DNA from: Treponema sp.
GTDB lineage: Bacteria; Spirochaetota; Spirochaetia; Treponematales; Treponemataceae
Direction of reading: 5' to 3'
Assembly (NCBI GenBank): GCA_017549025.1
Contig: JAFYWB010000015.1
Span: 62,001-126,000 of the forward strand
Length of the DNA stretch: 64,000 bases
Part shown: piece by piece, positions 10,432 to 19,275 of the stretch
How positions within the stretch are numbered: the first letter of the stretch is position 1
Layout: every line of letters starts with the position of its first letter
Notes under the pieces: generated by a model
The model's database searches: none
What the model saw: only the letters and a program-made list of their open reading frames with translations
What the model was told of the DNA's origin: nothing
Made by a program: the position numbers and the translations under genes

Positions 10432-12507
10432 TTAATCCAGCTTAAACTTATTCAAGATATCATCCATCACTGTCACAGATTCCCGAGCTCTATCAACCTC
10501 CTCGGATACGGTTTGAACAACATGGCCAATTTCTCGGATACCATCATCCATCTCTGCCATACTGTTTGAAACTGTGGCAGCAATAAAGTCCAAGTTGGAA
10601 GAAGAATTTTCTAGCCGAACAATATTTTCCGCCATTTTCTTGGAGGTTTGCTGAACCTGTATACTGGAATCGTTGATTTCACGCAAGGAGGTAAGCACCT
10701 GCTTGGAAGAAAGCTGCTGCTCCATCATGGCATTATCAATTTCCTGAACGAGGCTTTCCGTACTGGAAACCTTATCAGTAATCTGACTAAACTCCTGCAC
10801 GGAGATTTCGGAGGTGGTAACAACCTCTTGAATAATATTACTGATATTGCTCAATTCCTGCTTGATGGCCTTTGATTGGGCTGCAGAATTTTCAGCCAAC
10901 TTGCGAATTTCGTCGGCAACAACGGAAAATCCCTTTCCTGCCTCACCAGCATGAGCGGCCTCGATAGCAGCATTCATGGCCAACAGGTTCGTCTGACTTG
11001 CAATTTGAGAAATTACGTTGTTGGCTTCTGCCAAGTGACGGGACTGTTCTGCCATATTATTGATTTGACGAGCCACATCGTCCTGTCGCTGCCGTCCTTC
11101 CTCTGTAATTCCAATAAGGTGCTGGAATTCCTCTGCCATGCGATTGACAGAATTGGATACTGACGAAATATTTCCAACCATTTCCTCAATGGCAGAAGAT
11201 GACTCAATAATTCCAGCAGACTGATTTTCAATCAAGCTATCAAGACTCTGAACTCCTGCAACACTATCCTGAAGAATTACCTGTACTTCCTGCAAAGCTT
11301 GATTCTGCTTTGCTACCTGATGATTTACATTAGAAATATTGGCGGTAATCTGGTGGGTAGAGTTTTCAGCCTTTTCTGCAGAATGAGACAAGTTCTCTGT
11401 AATATCGTTGATGGACTTGCTAGAAAGTTTTACATCCTGCATGATATTTTGCTGTGTACCGATGAATTCATTTACCTCGCTACACATGGTACCGATTTCA
11501 TCTTCCCGCTTAAAACCGATTCTGTAGGTAAGATCTGCAAGACCGTTACCACCATTCAAATTCTCAAAGGCAGAAATAGAGGTTTTAATCGGCTTAAGAA
11601 TGGAACTGGATACAATGGCAATAATCATTGATGCCACAATAAGTAGTAGAATAAATGTTTGACCAATTATGGTTTGCAGAATTACACTGTAGGCAGCCTT
11701 AATTGCAGAAAAGTCCTTTCCCGCAACAATAACTACATCACCATATTTTGCAATATCTGGCACTGTAATTTTCTGATAATAAGTTAGGAATTCAATACCA
11801 TCTACAGTAACCAAACCAGAGAAGATACCACTACCATTATACAACTCATCTCCGATCTTATCACCCAAGGTAGTGGTTGTGGAGCCACCACCACCTTTTA
11901 TAGTTGTACCAATTCTTGTTCTTCCAAGATAGACACTGGCAAAGGTATCTGGCATGTGAATTGCATTATTCAAAAAGTCTGTGGAGGTAAGGGTTTTCTC
12001 TCCCATAAGAATCAACTGAGTACCAGCCCAAGTCATGGGTGCAGCACAGGTATTACAAATCTTTCCGTTTCCCACGGTAATGGTGGATGAAACATTTCCG
12101 TTTCCAGCTGCTTCAATAACCCGTTTTTCAGAAATGGTACCAAAGTCATCGTCATAGGCAGAATGTATCATTGCACCATTGGCTCGAAATAAAGCGAGAT
12201 TGGAAAAACCATTGGCATGACACAGTGTTCTCAGCCAGTCTCTCGTTTCTTCCTTGTTCATGGTGTTAGCATTTCCGTGGCCAATATCATCCACCAACCA
12301 AACCATCAGCTCGTGCAGTTCATCCTTTTCTTCGTAGGCTTCATCAAGATAGTAGTCTACAGCAGTCATCAAATCTGATGCTTCCAAACTTATCATTTTG
12401 TTTTTAATGCCATTGTACATGGAAAGCGACAAGAGTCCCATACCAATAACGGTAACAATTACTACAGGCACGATAATTCTAAAGATAAGCTTATTACTCG
12501 TTTTCAT
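10432..12507 (-). CDS. Methyl-accepting chemotaxis protein (691 aa)
   Basis: Transmembrane chemoreceptor. An N-terminal membrane helix precedes a periplasmic sensor domain of about 270 residues (single-Cache-like in size). A second helix (about residues 270-295) and a HAMP segment ([13 protein letters not shown]) follow. The cytoplasmic hairpin contains the family tip [46 protein letters not shown], given here as a description of one conserved block. The start at 12507 has AAGGAGAG before it. It is a paralogue of the next receptor, with nearly identical tips and different sensor domains, so the ligands probably differ. Confidence 0.93.
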   Translation of the reverse strand: MKTSNKLIFRIIVPVVIVTVIGMGLLSLSMYNGIKNKMISLEASDLMTAVDYYLDEAYEEKDELHELMVWLVDDIGHGNANTMNKEETRDWLRTLCHANGFSNLALFRANGAMIHSAYDDDFGTISEKRVIEAAGNGNVSSTITVGNGKICNTCAAPMTWAGTQLILMGEKTLTSTDFLNNAIHMPDTFASVYLGRTRIGTTIKGGGGSTTTTLGDKIGDELYNGSGIFSGLVTVDGIEFLTYYQKITVPDIAKYGDVVIVAGKDFSAIKAAYSVILQTIIGQTFILLLIVASMIIAIVSSSILKPIKTSISAFENLNGGNGLADLTYRIGFKREDEIGTMCSEVNEFIGTQQNIMQDVKLSSKSINDITENLSHSAEKAENSTHQITANISNVNHQVAKQNQALQEVQVILQDSVAGVQSLDSLIENQSAGIIESSSAIEEMVGNISSVSNSVNRMAEEFQHLIGITEEGRQRQDDVARQINNMAEQSRHLAEANNVISQIASQTNLLAMNAAIEAAHAGEAGKGFSVVADEIRKLAENSAAQSKAIKQELSNISNIIQEVVTTSEISVQEFSQITDKVSSTESLVQEIDNAMMEQQLSSKQVLTSLREINDSSIQVQQTSKKMAENIVRLENSSSNLDFIAATVSNSMAEMDDGIREIGHVVQTVSEEVDRARESVTVMDDILNKFKLD

Positions 12508-12738
12508 GCCATTCTCTCCTTTGTCTTTTTGGAAAACCATGATGTATTCTGGGGTCATAGACCTCGGATTGAACATCTTCTATTATAACAGGAAAGAAGC
12601 AAATTTGAAATACCTAAAATCTCTAATTTATTACATTTTAACAAAACGAGGAAATGCACTGGCGGCCAAACAAAGCCGGTAGAACAAGATGTAAATTCTG
12701 TTCAACCACCAGAACACTTCCTCGCAATTATTTCAAGA

Positions 12739-14808
12739 CTAAGACAATTTGAATTTATCAACCAAGGATTGGAGCCCATGAACGGAATCCCTAGCTTTAA
12801 TTACCTGATCAGAAACAATCTGGCTGGTAATACTGATTTCGTTAATACCAGTAGTCATTTCTGCCATACTGTCACCAACAGAGGTGGCAACTATCTCCAC
12901 GTTCTTGGCAGAATCCTGCAAGTCACGAATATCCAGAGCCATTTGCTTAGAGGTTTGCTGAACCTGCATGGTTGCATCGTTGATTTCATGCAGAGCCAAC
13001 AATACCTGCTTAGAAGCCTCGTGCTGCTCGGTCATGGCATTGTCAATTTCCCGAACCAAGTGGTCGGTGCTTCCCACCTTACCAGTAATCTTGGAGAATT
13101 CCTGCACGGAAATCTCAGAGGTTGTAACAACCTCTTGGATAATATTGGTAATATTGCCCAATTCATTCTTAATATTCTTGGACTGGTTTGCAGAGTTTTC
13201 TGCCAATTTGCGGATTTCATCAGCAACAACGGAGAATCCCTTTCCAGCTTCACCAGCGTGAGCAGCCTCAATAGCAGCATTCATAGCCAAAAGGTTTGTC
13301 TGGCTTGCAATCTGGGAAATAACATTGTTGGCTTCTGCGAGGTGACGGGACTGCTCTGCCATGTAGTCAACCTGCTTAGCTACATCGTTCTGACGCTGGC
13401 GAGCTAATTCAGTAATCTCAATCAATTCCTGATATTCCCGAGCCATCTTGTTTACAGAGTTGGACACAGAAGTGATGTTACCCACCATTTGCTCAATGGC
13501 ACTAGAAGACTCAACAATACCAGAAGACTGGCTGTCAATGAGGGTATCCAGATTCTTGATTCCCAGAACGCTATGATCCAACAAATCCTGCATGGTTTGC
13601 AGAGCACCGTTAGCCTTTCCTACCAGATTGTTTACACTGCTGATGTTGGAGGAAATCTCGTGGGTAGCACTGGCAGATTCAGTGGCAGTACTTGCCAAGG
13701 TGTCTCCAATTTCCCGAATAACCTGCGTAGCATCTCGTACATCTGTCATCATCACCTGCTGCTGACCAATAAAGATATTCACTTCATTTGTCATGGTGGC
13801 AATTTCGTCATGATGATCATTTTTAATACGGTAGGTCAAATCTGCAAGCTCACCTTCTTCACCATTCAAATTCTCAAAGGCACCAATCGTAGTCTTAATA
13901 GGTTTAATGATGGACCGATTCAAGGTGATTATCAAGAAGATGGACATAATCACAATGAGAATGGTTGTGGTGATGATAACTATGGAAATAATGCTGACAT
14001 ACACTTCCCTTACGTAGGAGAATACCTCCAGCACAGTAACCATTACATCTTCACTATAATCAGGACTAGTAAGGCGGCTGTAAATGGCCAAATAATCAGT
14101 GTTATTTACAGTGGTGTGACCAATATATGATTCATTCTTATTATATACAGTATCGAGAATCGTTTGGTTATCTAGGCTCGTATCACCCTGCGTATCGATG
14201 GTAGAGCCAATACGCTGGTTATCGATGAAAATACTAACTTCAGTGTGAGGAACCTTTACTGCAGTCCGCAGGAAGCTGGATGAAGACAAATCCTTTTCAA
14301 TCAACATGATGATGTTTCCCCGTGGCCCACCATCCATAATTCCAGCTGAAAGGGCATAAAACTTATTTCCGCTGGGTGCTGCAATGGCAACAGGTTTACC
14401 ATTTCTCGCTTGACTGAGAACTGAACGAACTCCTGTACCAGTAAAATCACCAGATAAAGCACTAACCAACAGATTTCCCTGCATATCAAAAATTGCCGCA
14501 TTACTTAGTCCACTAACGGAACAAAGCCCCTGCAAAAACTGACGAGCATTTCCATCAGTAGCAAATTCTATAGCTGTATTTTCTGAAGCATTCATCAAAT
14601 AGCCAACCTCAGCTATAAGATCCTGCTTTTCTTCTTCAATAGCCTCAGAAATGTAAGGAACACATTCTGTTAAGGTGAGAGACTGCATGTCTACCATCCG
14701 AGTCTTTATCTCACCGTACAGGAGAAATCCCAGAGTAATAATTCCTGCAACAGCAATTGCTCCAACGGCAAGTAAAATTTTCAAAATAAGGGGCTTGTAC
14801 TTTTCCAT
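12739..14808 (-). CDS. Methyl-accepting chemotaxis protein, paralogue (689 aa)
   Basis: Same architecture as its neighbour: N-terminal helix (ILKILLAVGAIAVAGIITLG), periplasmic sensor, second helix near residue 290, HAMP, and a methyl-accepting hairpin with the conserved [18 protein letters not shown] tip. The ATG at 14808 has GAAAGGAG upstream; the longer frame to 14940 reads through the poly-C tract (PPPPPP) and is not believed. A promoter at 14912-14940 followed by a long poly-C tract lies upstream, so expression could vary by slippage. A 231-nt gap without a clear terminator separates it from the next receptor, so the two may be partly co-transcribed. Confidence 0.93.
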   Translation of the reverse strand: MEKYKPLILKILLAVGAIAVAGIITLGFLLYGEIKTRMVDMQSLTLTECVPYISEAIEEEKQDLIAEVGYLMNASENTAIEFATDGNARQFLQGLCSVSGLSNAAIFDMQGNLLVSALSGDFTGTGVRSVLSQARNGKPVAIAAPSGNKFYALSAGIMDGGPRGNIIMLIEKDLSSSSFLRTAVKVPHTEVSIFIDNQRIGSTIDTQGDTSLDNQTILDTVYNKNESYIGHTTVNNTDYLAIYSRLTSPDYSEDVMVTVLEVFSYVREVYVSIISIVIITTTILIVIMSIFLIITLNRSIIKPIKTTIGAFENLNGEEGELADLTYRIKNDHHDEIATMTNEVNIFIGQQQVMMTDVRDATQVIREIGDTLASTATESASATHEISSNISSVNNLVGKANGALQTMQDLLDHSVLGIKNLDTLIDSQSSGIVESSSAIEQMVGNITSVSNSVNKMAREYQELIEITELARQRQNDVAKQVDYMAEQSRHLAEANNVISQIASQTNLLAMNAAIEAAHAGEAGKGFSVVADEIRKLAENSANQSKNIKNELGNITNIIQEVVTTSEISVQEFSKITGKVGSTDHLVREIDNAMTEQHEASKQVLLALHEINDATMQVQQTSKQMALDIRDLQDSAKNVEIVATSVGDSMAEMTTGINEISITSQIVSDQVIKARDSVHGLQSLVDKFKLS

Positions 14809-14874
14809 CTGGGTCTCCTTTCTTTCAGTTTTCCACCACTCTCCTTTTATGCAAGGCTCCAGTTGTAATACGTC

Positions 14875-14892
14875 GGGGGGAGGGGGGGGGGG
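14875..14892 (-). repeat. Poly-C tract in the 5' leader of the second mcp
   Basis: On the minus strand there are eleven C, one T and six C, about 70 nt before the start codon and about 15-30 nt after the predicted transcription start. Homopolymers of this length change by slipped-strand mispairing in treponemes and other host-associated bacteria. Confidence 0.8.
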
Positions 14893-14911
14893 TAAAAAAC
14901 CAATCAGTTTC

Positions 14912-14940
14912 ATTATATATGGAGATTCCCCAGAAATCAA
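14912..14940 (-). promoter_or_regulatory. Promoter of the second mcp
   Basis: TTGATT, 17 nt and TATAAT on the minus strand. The transcript would begin near 14905 and run through the poly-C tract. Confidence 0.7.
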
Positions 14941-15100
14941 TTTTATTTTTTAAAAATGTTCATATTTTTTTTATTTTTTTTTTGATGAAGATTTCTTTTA
15001 GAATGATTTAATCTTCTTATAAAAATTGACAGAATAGAGTTTTCCAGACACTACCAGTGTACTACAGAAACAAATCCATTCTGTCTTAGTTGAATACGAC

Positions 15101-16006
15101 TTATCCCAGTCTGAGAGAAAGCCCCGCAGTAATGGTATCTGGCTTGAGATGCAGCACAGAATACATCTCGCCAGACATGCAGAAGCCACAGTCGTCGCAC
15201 ACGTTGCCCTCCAGCAAATAGCCAGGACAGGAGGGTAGCCGTTGACCATCAATCATGATGTAGTTGCACACCCAGCAATATTTTTTGAATCCCCGCTTCT
15301 TCATGGTTTTAAGACCAGAAACAGTGTTCATAATAGGAAAGCCTTCTTTTTTCAGCTGGATTATCTCATCGATTACCTGATGGCGCTCTTCTAGGCTCAA
15401 GGTCAATTCCTCGGTGCCCGGGAAGGGGGTGTGGATATTCAGAGCGATAGACTTGATGGCAGGATTTTCCTTGGCATAGTTCACCGTATCTCGCAGAGAG
15501 GGGCGATTCAGCTTGTTGATAGCCATGGCAATGCTCAAGGCAGGATGACCGCTTTCCCGAATGTTTTTATCAAGGGTAGCAAAGGTTCCTTCGCCCCGCA
15601 CCTTGTCGTGATAATCTTGGTAGCCGTCTACACTAACCCACACGGAATTTGCCAAGGTGTCTCCAAAGGGACGCTGACCGTTGGTGGTAAGAGTGCAGGA
15701 GAAAAAGCCGATTTCCTTGGCAAGCTTGTACAAATCGTTGAGGCTTTTATCTCCATCCTTCCAGAGTGTTGGTTCACCTCCTTCAAAGTCCACAAATCGA
15801 GAGCCTTGCTGGTAGCTATAAATCAGCTCCTCCTTGATTTGCTCATAGCTTTTGGTGTGAGAACACAGATGTCCCGATGGAGTACAATGCTTACAGCGAA
15901 GATTGCAGTAGTCAGTGATAAAAAGCACCGTTTGTAAGGGCTTTTTCTTGCCTAAAATCCTACTTTGAAAAAACCACAAAGGCATGTAGGCTGCTTCTTT
16001 TAGCAT
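15101..16006 (-). CDS. Radical SAM protein (301 aa)
   Basis: The [4Fe-4S] motif CNLRCKHC (CxxxCxxC) follows FITDY at about residue 35, so the protein should cleave S-adenosylmethionine by a radical mechanism. DFEGGEPTLWKDG fits the SAM-binding GGE motif. The C-terminal third has extra cysteines (CWVCNYIM, CPGYL, CDDCGFC), suggesting an auxiliary cluster as in SPASM-type enzymes. The substrate is unknown. The ATG at 16006 has AAAGGAG before it and lies 10 nt after the malic enzyme stop, so the two form an operon. The frame is open to 16168, but that part overlaps the enzyme gene. Confidence 0.85.
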   Translation of the reverse strand: MLKEAAYMPLWFFQSRILGKKKPLQTVLFITDYCNLRCKHCTPSGHLCSHTKSYEQIKEELIYSYQQGSRFVDFEGGEPTLWKDGDKSLNDLYKLAKEIGFFSCTLTTNGQRPFGDTLANSVWVSVDGYQDYHDKVRGEGTFATLDKNIRESGHPALSIAMAINKLNRPSLRDTVNYAKENPAIKSIALNIHTPFPGTEELTLSLEERHQVIDEIIQLKKEGFPIMNTVSGLKTMKKRGFKKYCWVCNYIMIDGQRLPSCPGYLLEGNVCDDCGFCMSGEMYSVLHLKPDTITAGLSLRLG

Positions 16007-16016
16007 AATTTCTCCT

Positions 16017-17192
16017 TTACAGGCGGGCCACACCAGAATCACGGGCAGCGGCAGCAACGGCAGAAGCCACCGCATCACGAACACGAGGGTCAAAGGCAGC
16101 CGGGATAATGTATTCAGGAGAAAGCTTTTCTGCTTCCACCAAATTGGCCAATGCCTGGGCAGCGGCAATTTTCATAGCATCGTTTATGTCACGGGCCCGC
16201 ACGTCAAAGGTTCCACGGAAAATTCCAGGGAAGGCCAGCACGTTGTTGATTTGGTTGGGATAATCACTACGTCCAGTGGCCACCACCGCAGCACCAGCGG
16301 CAAGAGCTTCGTCAGGAAAGATTTCTGGTGTGGGATTAGCACAGGCAAAAACGATGGCGTCCTTGTTCATGGTGGCCACCATTGATGCAGTTACGGTTCC
16401 AGGGGCACTCACTCCAATAAATACATCTGCACCTACCAGCATATCTGCCAAGGAACCAGAGGCACATTCAAGGTTGGTGACGGTGGCAATCTCGTCCTTG
16501 ATGGAATTCATGTTTTCGGGACGGCCCTTGTACACGGCACCACTTCTGTCACACAGGGTAATATGAACAAAACCACAGGCCAAAAGCAGGCGGCAAATGG
16601 AAATGGCAGCAGCTCCCGCTCCATTAATTACAATGCGCACTTCTTCCTTCTTCTTGCCCACCAGCTTGAGAGCATTCAAAAGGCCAGCCAAGGTTACGAC
16701 AGCGGTTCCGTGCTGGTCGTCATGGAAAATGGGAATGTCGCATTTTTCCTTGAGCTTGCGTTCAATTTCAAAGCACCGAGGAGCTGCAATGTCCTCCAGG
16801 TTTACACCCCCAAAGCTGCCAGAAATCAGGTAGATGGTATTGACGATTTCATCCACATCCTTGCTTTTAATGCACAGAGGGAAGGCATCTACACCGCCAA
16901 ATTCCTTGAACAGCACGCACTTACCTTCCATAACGGGCATTCCAGCCTCAGGGCCAATATCTCCCAAACCAAGTACCGCAGTTCCGTCAGTTACCACCAA
17001 GCACATATTGTGGCGGCCAGTTAATTCATAGCTTTTGTTCACATCCTTCTGAATAGCAAGACATGGCTCAGCAACTCCTGGGGTGTAGGCCAAAGACATA
17101 TCCTCACGAGTTTTAACTGGAACCTTGGAAATTACTTCCAGCTTGCCCTTCCACTCACCGTGACACTTCAATGATTCTTCTGCGTAGTTCAT
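16017..17192 (-). CDS. NAD(P)-dependent malic enzyme (391 aa)
   Basis: Decarboxylates malate to pyruvate with reduction of NAD(P)+. Motifs include SLAYTPGVAEPCLAI with the catalytic tyrosine, VTDGTAVLGLGDIG, FHDDQHGTAVV for divalent metal, and the Rossmann loop INGAGAAAISI. At 391 residues it is the short bacterial form without a phosphotransacetylase domain. AGGAGG precedes the ATG. The radical SAM gene follows 10 nt downstream. Confidence 0.95.
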   Translation of the reverse strand: MNYAEESLKCHGEWKGKLEVISKVPVKTREDMSLAYTPGVAEPCLAIQKDVNKSYELTGRHNMCLVVTDGTAVLGLGDIGPEAGMPVMEGKCVLFKEFGGVDAFPLCIKSKDVDEIVNTIYLISGSFGGVNLEDIAAPRCFEIERKLKEKCDIPIFHDDQHGTAVVTLAGLLNALKLVGKKKEEVRIVINGAGAAAISICRLLLACGFVHITLCDRSGAVYKGRPENMNSIKDEIATVTNLECASGSLADMLVGADVFIGVSAPGTVTASMVATMNKDAIVFACANPTPEIFPDEALAAGAAVVATGRSDYPNQINNVLAFPGIFRGTFDVRARDINDAMKIAAAQALANLVEAEKLSPEYIIPAAFDPRVRDAVASAVAAAARDSGVARL

Positions 17193-17275
17193 ACCGCCTC
17201 CTGATTCTTTCTGTATCAGAGTACTTCATTCTTTCCTTCAATGCAAGAGAGCGGGCCAATTGTGAGGGTACGTAC

Positions 17276-17317
17276 AAAAAAATCCTGCTAAAAGCACTGG
17301 AATTGCTCATAGCAGGA
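17276..17317 (-). terminator. Terminator beyond the left aminopeptidase fragment
   Basis: On the minus strand TCCTGCTA and TAGCAGGA pair and a run of seven T follows. It lies just downstream of the duplicated gene end at 17338-17378, as expected if it was the original aminopeptidase terminator. Confidence 0.8.
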
Positions 17318-17337
17318 ATCGTCAAGCAAACTACAGG

Positions 17338-17378
17338 TTACTTCAAGTTGTCAGGATTAAGGCTCTCCAGCTCTGACA
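17338..17378 (-). repeat. 41-bp direct repeat, left copy (aminopeptidase 3' end)
   Basis: Matches 18052-18092 with four mismatches. Read on the minus strand it encodes LSELESLNPDNLK and a stop, versus LPELECLNPDNLK and a stop at the end of the intact aminopeptidase. It marks the left edge of the toxin-antitoxin cassette. Confidence 0.85.
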
Positions 17379-17383
17379 AAAGA

Positions 17384-17413
17384 ATTGCATATACAATGCA
17401 ATCAGAGTATAAT
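17384..17413 (+). promoter_or_regulatory. Promoter and palindromic operator of the TA operon
   Basis: TTGCAT, 17 nt and TATAAT form the promoter. A palindrome ATTGCAT-N5-ATGCAAT (17384-17402) covers the -35 box, where the antitoxin would bind to repress its own operon. Confidence 0.7.
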
Positions 17414-17433
17414 TAAATGAAAGGAGGCTAACT

Positions 17434-17706
17434 ATGGCTACAGCTGTATTACAAACTAGAATTGATGCAAATATTAAAAGGGAGGCGGACCAGCTTTTTT
17501 CCTCATTGGGATTGGATACAACCACCGCAATTCGACTCTTTCTGAAGCAAGCTGTCAATCAACAAAAAATTCCTTTTGAGATTCTTCCGCCACAACCATC
17601 CTTTTCCGAGGCCACCCTTGCAGCAATTGAGGAAGCTCGACGCATTGCGGAGGATTCTACCGTTCCCAGTTACACCACAGCAAGAGAACTTTTGGAGGAC
17701 TGCTAG
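17434..17706 (+). CDS. RelB/DinJ-family antitoxin (90 aa)
   Basis: Small DNA-binding antitoxin. The N terminus ATAVLQTRIDANIKREADQL is a ribbon-helix-helix segment of the DinJ type, followed by GLDTTTAIRLFLKQAV. The C-terminal half would wrap the toxin. AAAGGAGG lies before the ATG. The toxin gene begins 2 nt after the stop. The operator palindrome upstream fits autoregulation by the antitoxin or the complex. Confidence 0.9.
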   Translation: MATAVLQTRIDANIKREADQLFSSLGLDTTTAIRLFLKQAVNQQKIPFEILPPQPSFSEATLAAIEEARRIAEDSTVPSYTTARELLEDC

Positions 17707-17708
17707 TA

Positions 17709-17990
17709 GTGGTTTATGAATTAAAAAAGACAGGCAAATTCAAGGACAGTCTTAAACTCGCAAGAAAAAGAGGCCTCGACATTTCTTTACTGGAAGAAAT
17801 TATAGATAAATTACGAACAGACACTCCCTTAGCACCCAAACATAGAAATCACGAATTGATGGGGAAATTTAAAGGAGTGTGGGAATGTCATATTCAACCA
17901 GATTGGCTACTACTTTATACAAAAAATAAAAATGTCCTCGTTCTCACCCTCATCGACACAGGAACTCATAGCGACCTTTTCAGAGAATGA
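17709..17990 (+). CDS. YafQ-family mRNA interferase toxin (93 aa)
   Basis: Ribosome-dependent endoribonuclease of the RelE/YafQ fold. The C-terminal half carries the family signature NHELMGKFKGVWECHIQPDW, followed by LLLYTKN and DTGTHSDLF, including the conserved histidines and aspartate of the YafQ active site. The start is a GTG 2 nt after the antitoxin stop, giving tight coupling. The pair lies between direct repeats of an aminopeptidase gene end. Confidence 0.92.
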   Translation: MVYELKKTGKFKDSLKLARKRGLDISLLEEIIDKLRTDTPLAPKHRNHELMGKFKGVWECHIQPDWLLLYTKNKNVLVLTLIDTGTHSDLFRE

Positions 17991-18051
17991 TTTCCCCAAA
18001 GTAGCTCAGTGAATCCACTTATGAAACTCACCAAGCCACGTACTTTAATCT

Positions 18052-18092
18052 TTACTTCAAGTTGTCGGGATTCAGGCACTCCAGCTCTGGCA
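18052..18092 (-). repeat. 41-bp direct repeat, right copy
   Basis: Last 13 codons and stop of the intact aminopeptidase gene; partner of 17338-17378. The 673 bp between the copies hold only the toxin-antitoxin operon. Confidence 0.85.
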
Positions 18093-19167
18093 GCACGAAA
18101 AGCCCATCCTTGCGAATCAGCTTGTCGTCAAAGTAGATTTCGCCACCGCCGTATTCAGGACGCTGAATCAGCACCAAGTCCCAGTGAATGGCAGAGCGGT
18201 TGCCGTTGTCACAGTCAGCGTAGGCATTACCAGGAGTAAAGTGAATGGAGCCAGCAATCTTTTCATCAAAGAGGGTTTCCTTCATGGGGTGCAAGATGTA
18301 GGGATTCACGCCAATGGCAAACTCACCAACATAGCGAGCACCTTCGTCAGTGTCCAAGTGCTTGTTGATTCGGTCTGTGTCGTTGGCAGTGGCTTCCACA
18401 ATCTTTCCGTCCTTGAACACAAAGCGAATCTTCTCGTACACAAAGCCACCTTCCAAGGATGGTGTATTATAGCTAATGACACCGTTTACAGAATCCCGCA
18501 CAGGAGCAGTGTACACTTCTCCATCAGGAATATTCATGTTACCGTCGCACTTAATCTGGCTCATTCCCTTGATGGAGAAAGTGAGGTCGGTGCCAGGAGC
18601 AACAATGCGAACCTTATCGGTGGCAGCCATTACCTTGGTGAGGGCATCCATGGCACGAGACATTTTACCATAGTCCAAGGTGCATACATTATAGAAGAAA
18701 TCTTCAAAAGCTTCCTCGCTCATGCCAGCCAACTGAGCCATGGCAGGTGTAGGAGAACGAAGCACTACCCAGCGAGTGTGATTGAGCCGTCGCTCCAAGT
18801 GCACAGGCTTGTAGTAGAACTTGTTGTACAAGTCCATTTTTTCAGCAGGCACATCAATCCAAGCATTGAGATTTTCTGGTGCGGTAAAGCCGATAAAGCA
18901 ATCCATGGCACTCATTTCTGTTAGCTCAATTTGAGCACGAGTTTTCATCTGCTCTTCAGTGGCACCAAGGAGAATCTCCCGCTCAATGGCCTTGTTCTTG
19001 AGGGAAACAAAGGGCATAGCTCCCACATCATATACCTCTCGTACCAATGCCTGCACCAGAGCCTGTGCCATGTTGTTAGCCTGAATCAAAACCTTTTCCC
19101 CAGATTTTGCCTGCACCGAATGACGCACCAAATTCCGAGCCAATGTATCTATCCGTGGATCTCTCAT
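18052..19167 (-). CDS. M29-family metalloaminopeptidase (371 aa)
   Basis: Thermophilic-type (peptidase family M29) aminopeptidase, which removes N-terminal residues with a two-metal centre. ANDTDRINKHLDTDEGARYVGEFAIGVN contains the family's conserved acidic and glycine residues; SIHFTPGNAYADCDNGNRSAIHWD carries the histidine-rich C-terminal part. The ATG at 19167 has AAGGAG a few bases before it; the upstream TTG in frame overlaps that site and is less likely. The last 41 bp of the gene are duplicated beyond the toxin-antitoxin cassette. Confidence 0.9.
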   Translation of the reverse strand: MRDPRIDTLARNLVRHSVQAKSGEKVLIQANNMAQALVQALVREVYDVGAMPFVSLKNKAIEREILLGATEEQMKTRAQIELTEMSAMDCFIGFTAPENLNAWIDVPAEKMDLYNKFYYKPVHLERRLNHTRWVVLRSPTPAMAQLAGMSEEAFEDFFYNVCTLDYGKMSRAMDALTKVMAATDKVRIVAPGTDLTFSIKGMSQIKCDGNMNIPDGEVYTAPVRDSVNGVISYNTPSLEGGFVYEKIRFVFKDGKIVEATANDTDRINKHLDTDEGARYVGEFAIGVNPYILHPMKETLFDEKIAGSIHFTPGNAYADCDNGNRSAIHWDLVLIQRPEYGGGEIYFDDKLIRKDGLFVLPELECLNPDNLK

Positions 19168-19234
19168 ATTCAACTCCTTCAATTAATTCTTTATAATTCC
19201 TTGCCACACACAGCAAGTCTTGTAACAAATATAC

Positions 19235-19268
19235 AAAAAAAGGGCTGGATCCACAAGAGAACCAGCCC
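19235..19268 (-). terminator. Rho-independent terminator of the GH112 gene
   Basis: GGGCTGG and CCAGCCC form the stem on the minus strand, followed by seven T. It ends the sugar-transport/phosphorylase operon. Confidence 0.88.
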
Positions 19269-19275
19269 AAGGAGG

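Noticed and set aside
12398-12682. Forward ORF of 94 aa across the intergenic gap between chemoreceptors
   Set aside because: Mostly antisense to the receptor gene, no ribosome-binding site and no family features.
14809-14940. Longer N terminus for the second chemoreceptor reading through the poly-C tract
   Set aside because: It would add a proline run before the membrane helix; the ATG at 14808 has a good Shine-Dalgarno sequence.
16007-16168. Longer start for the radical SAM protein
   Set aside because: It lies inside the malic enzyme gene in another frame; the ATG at 16006 has AAAGGAG at the right spacing.
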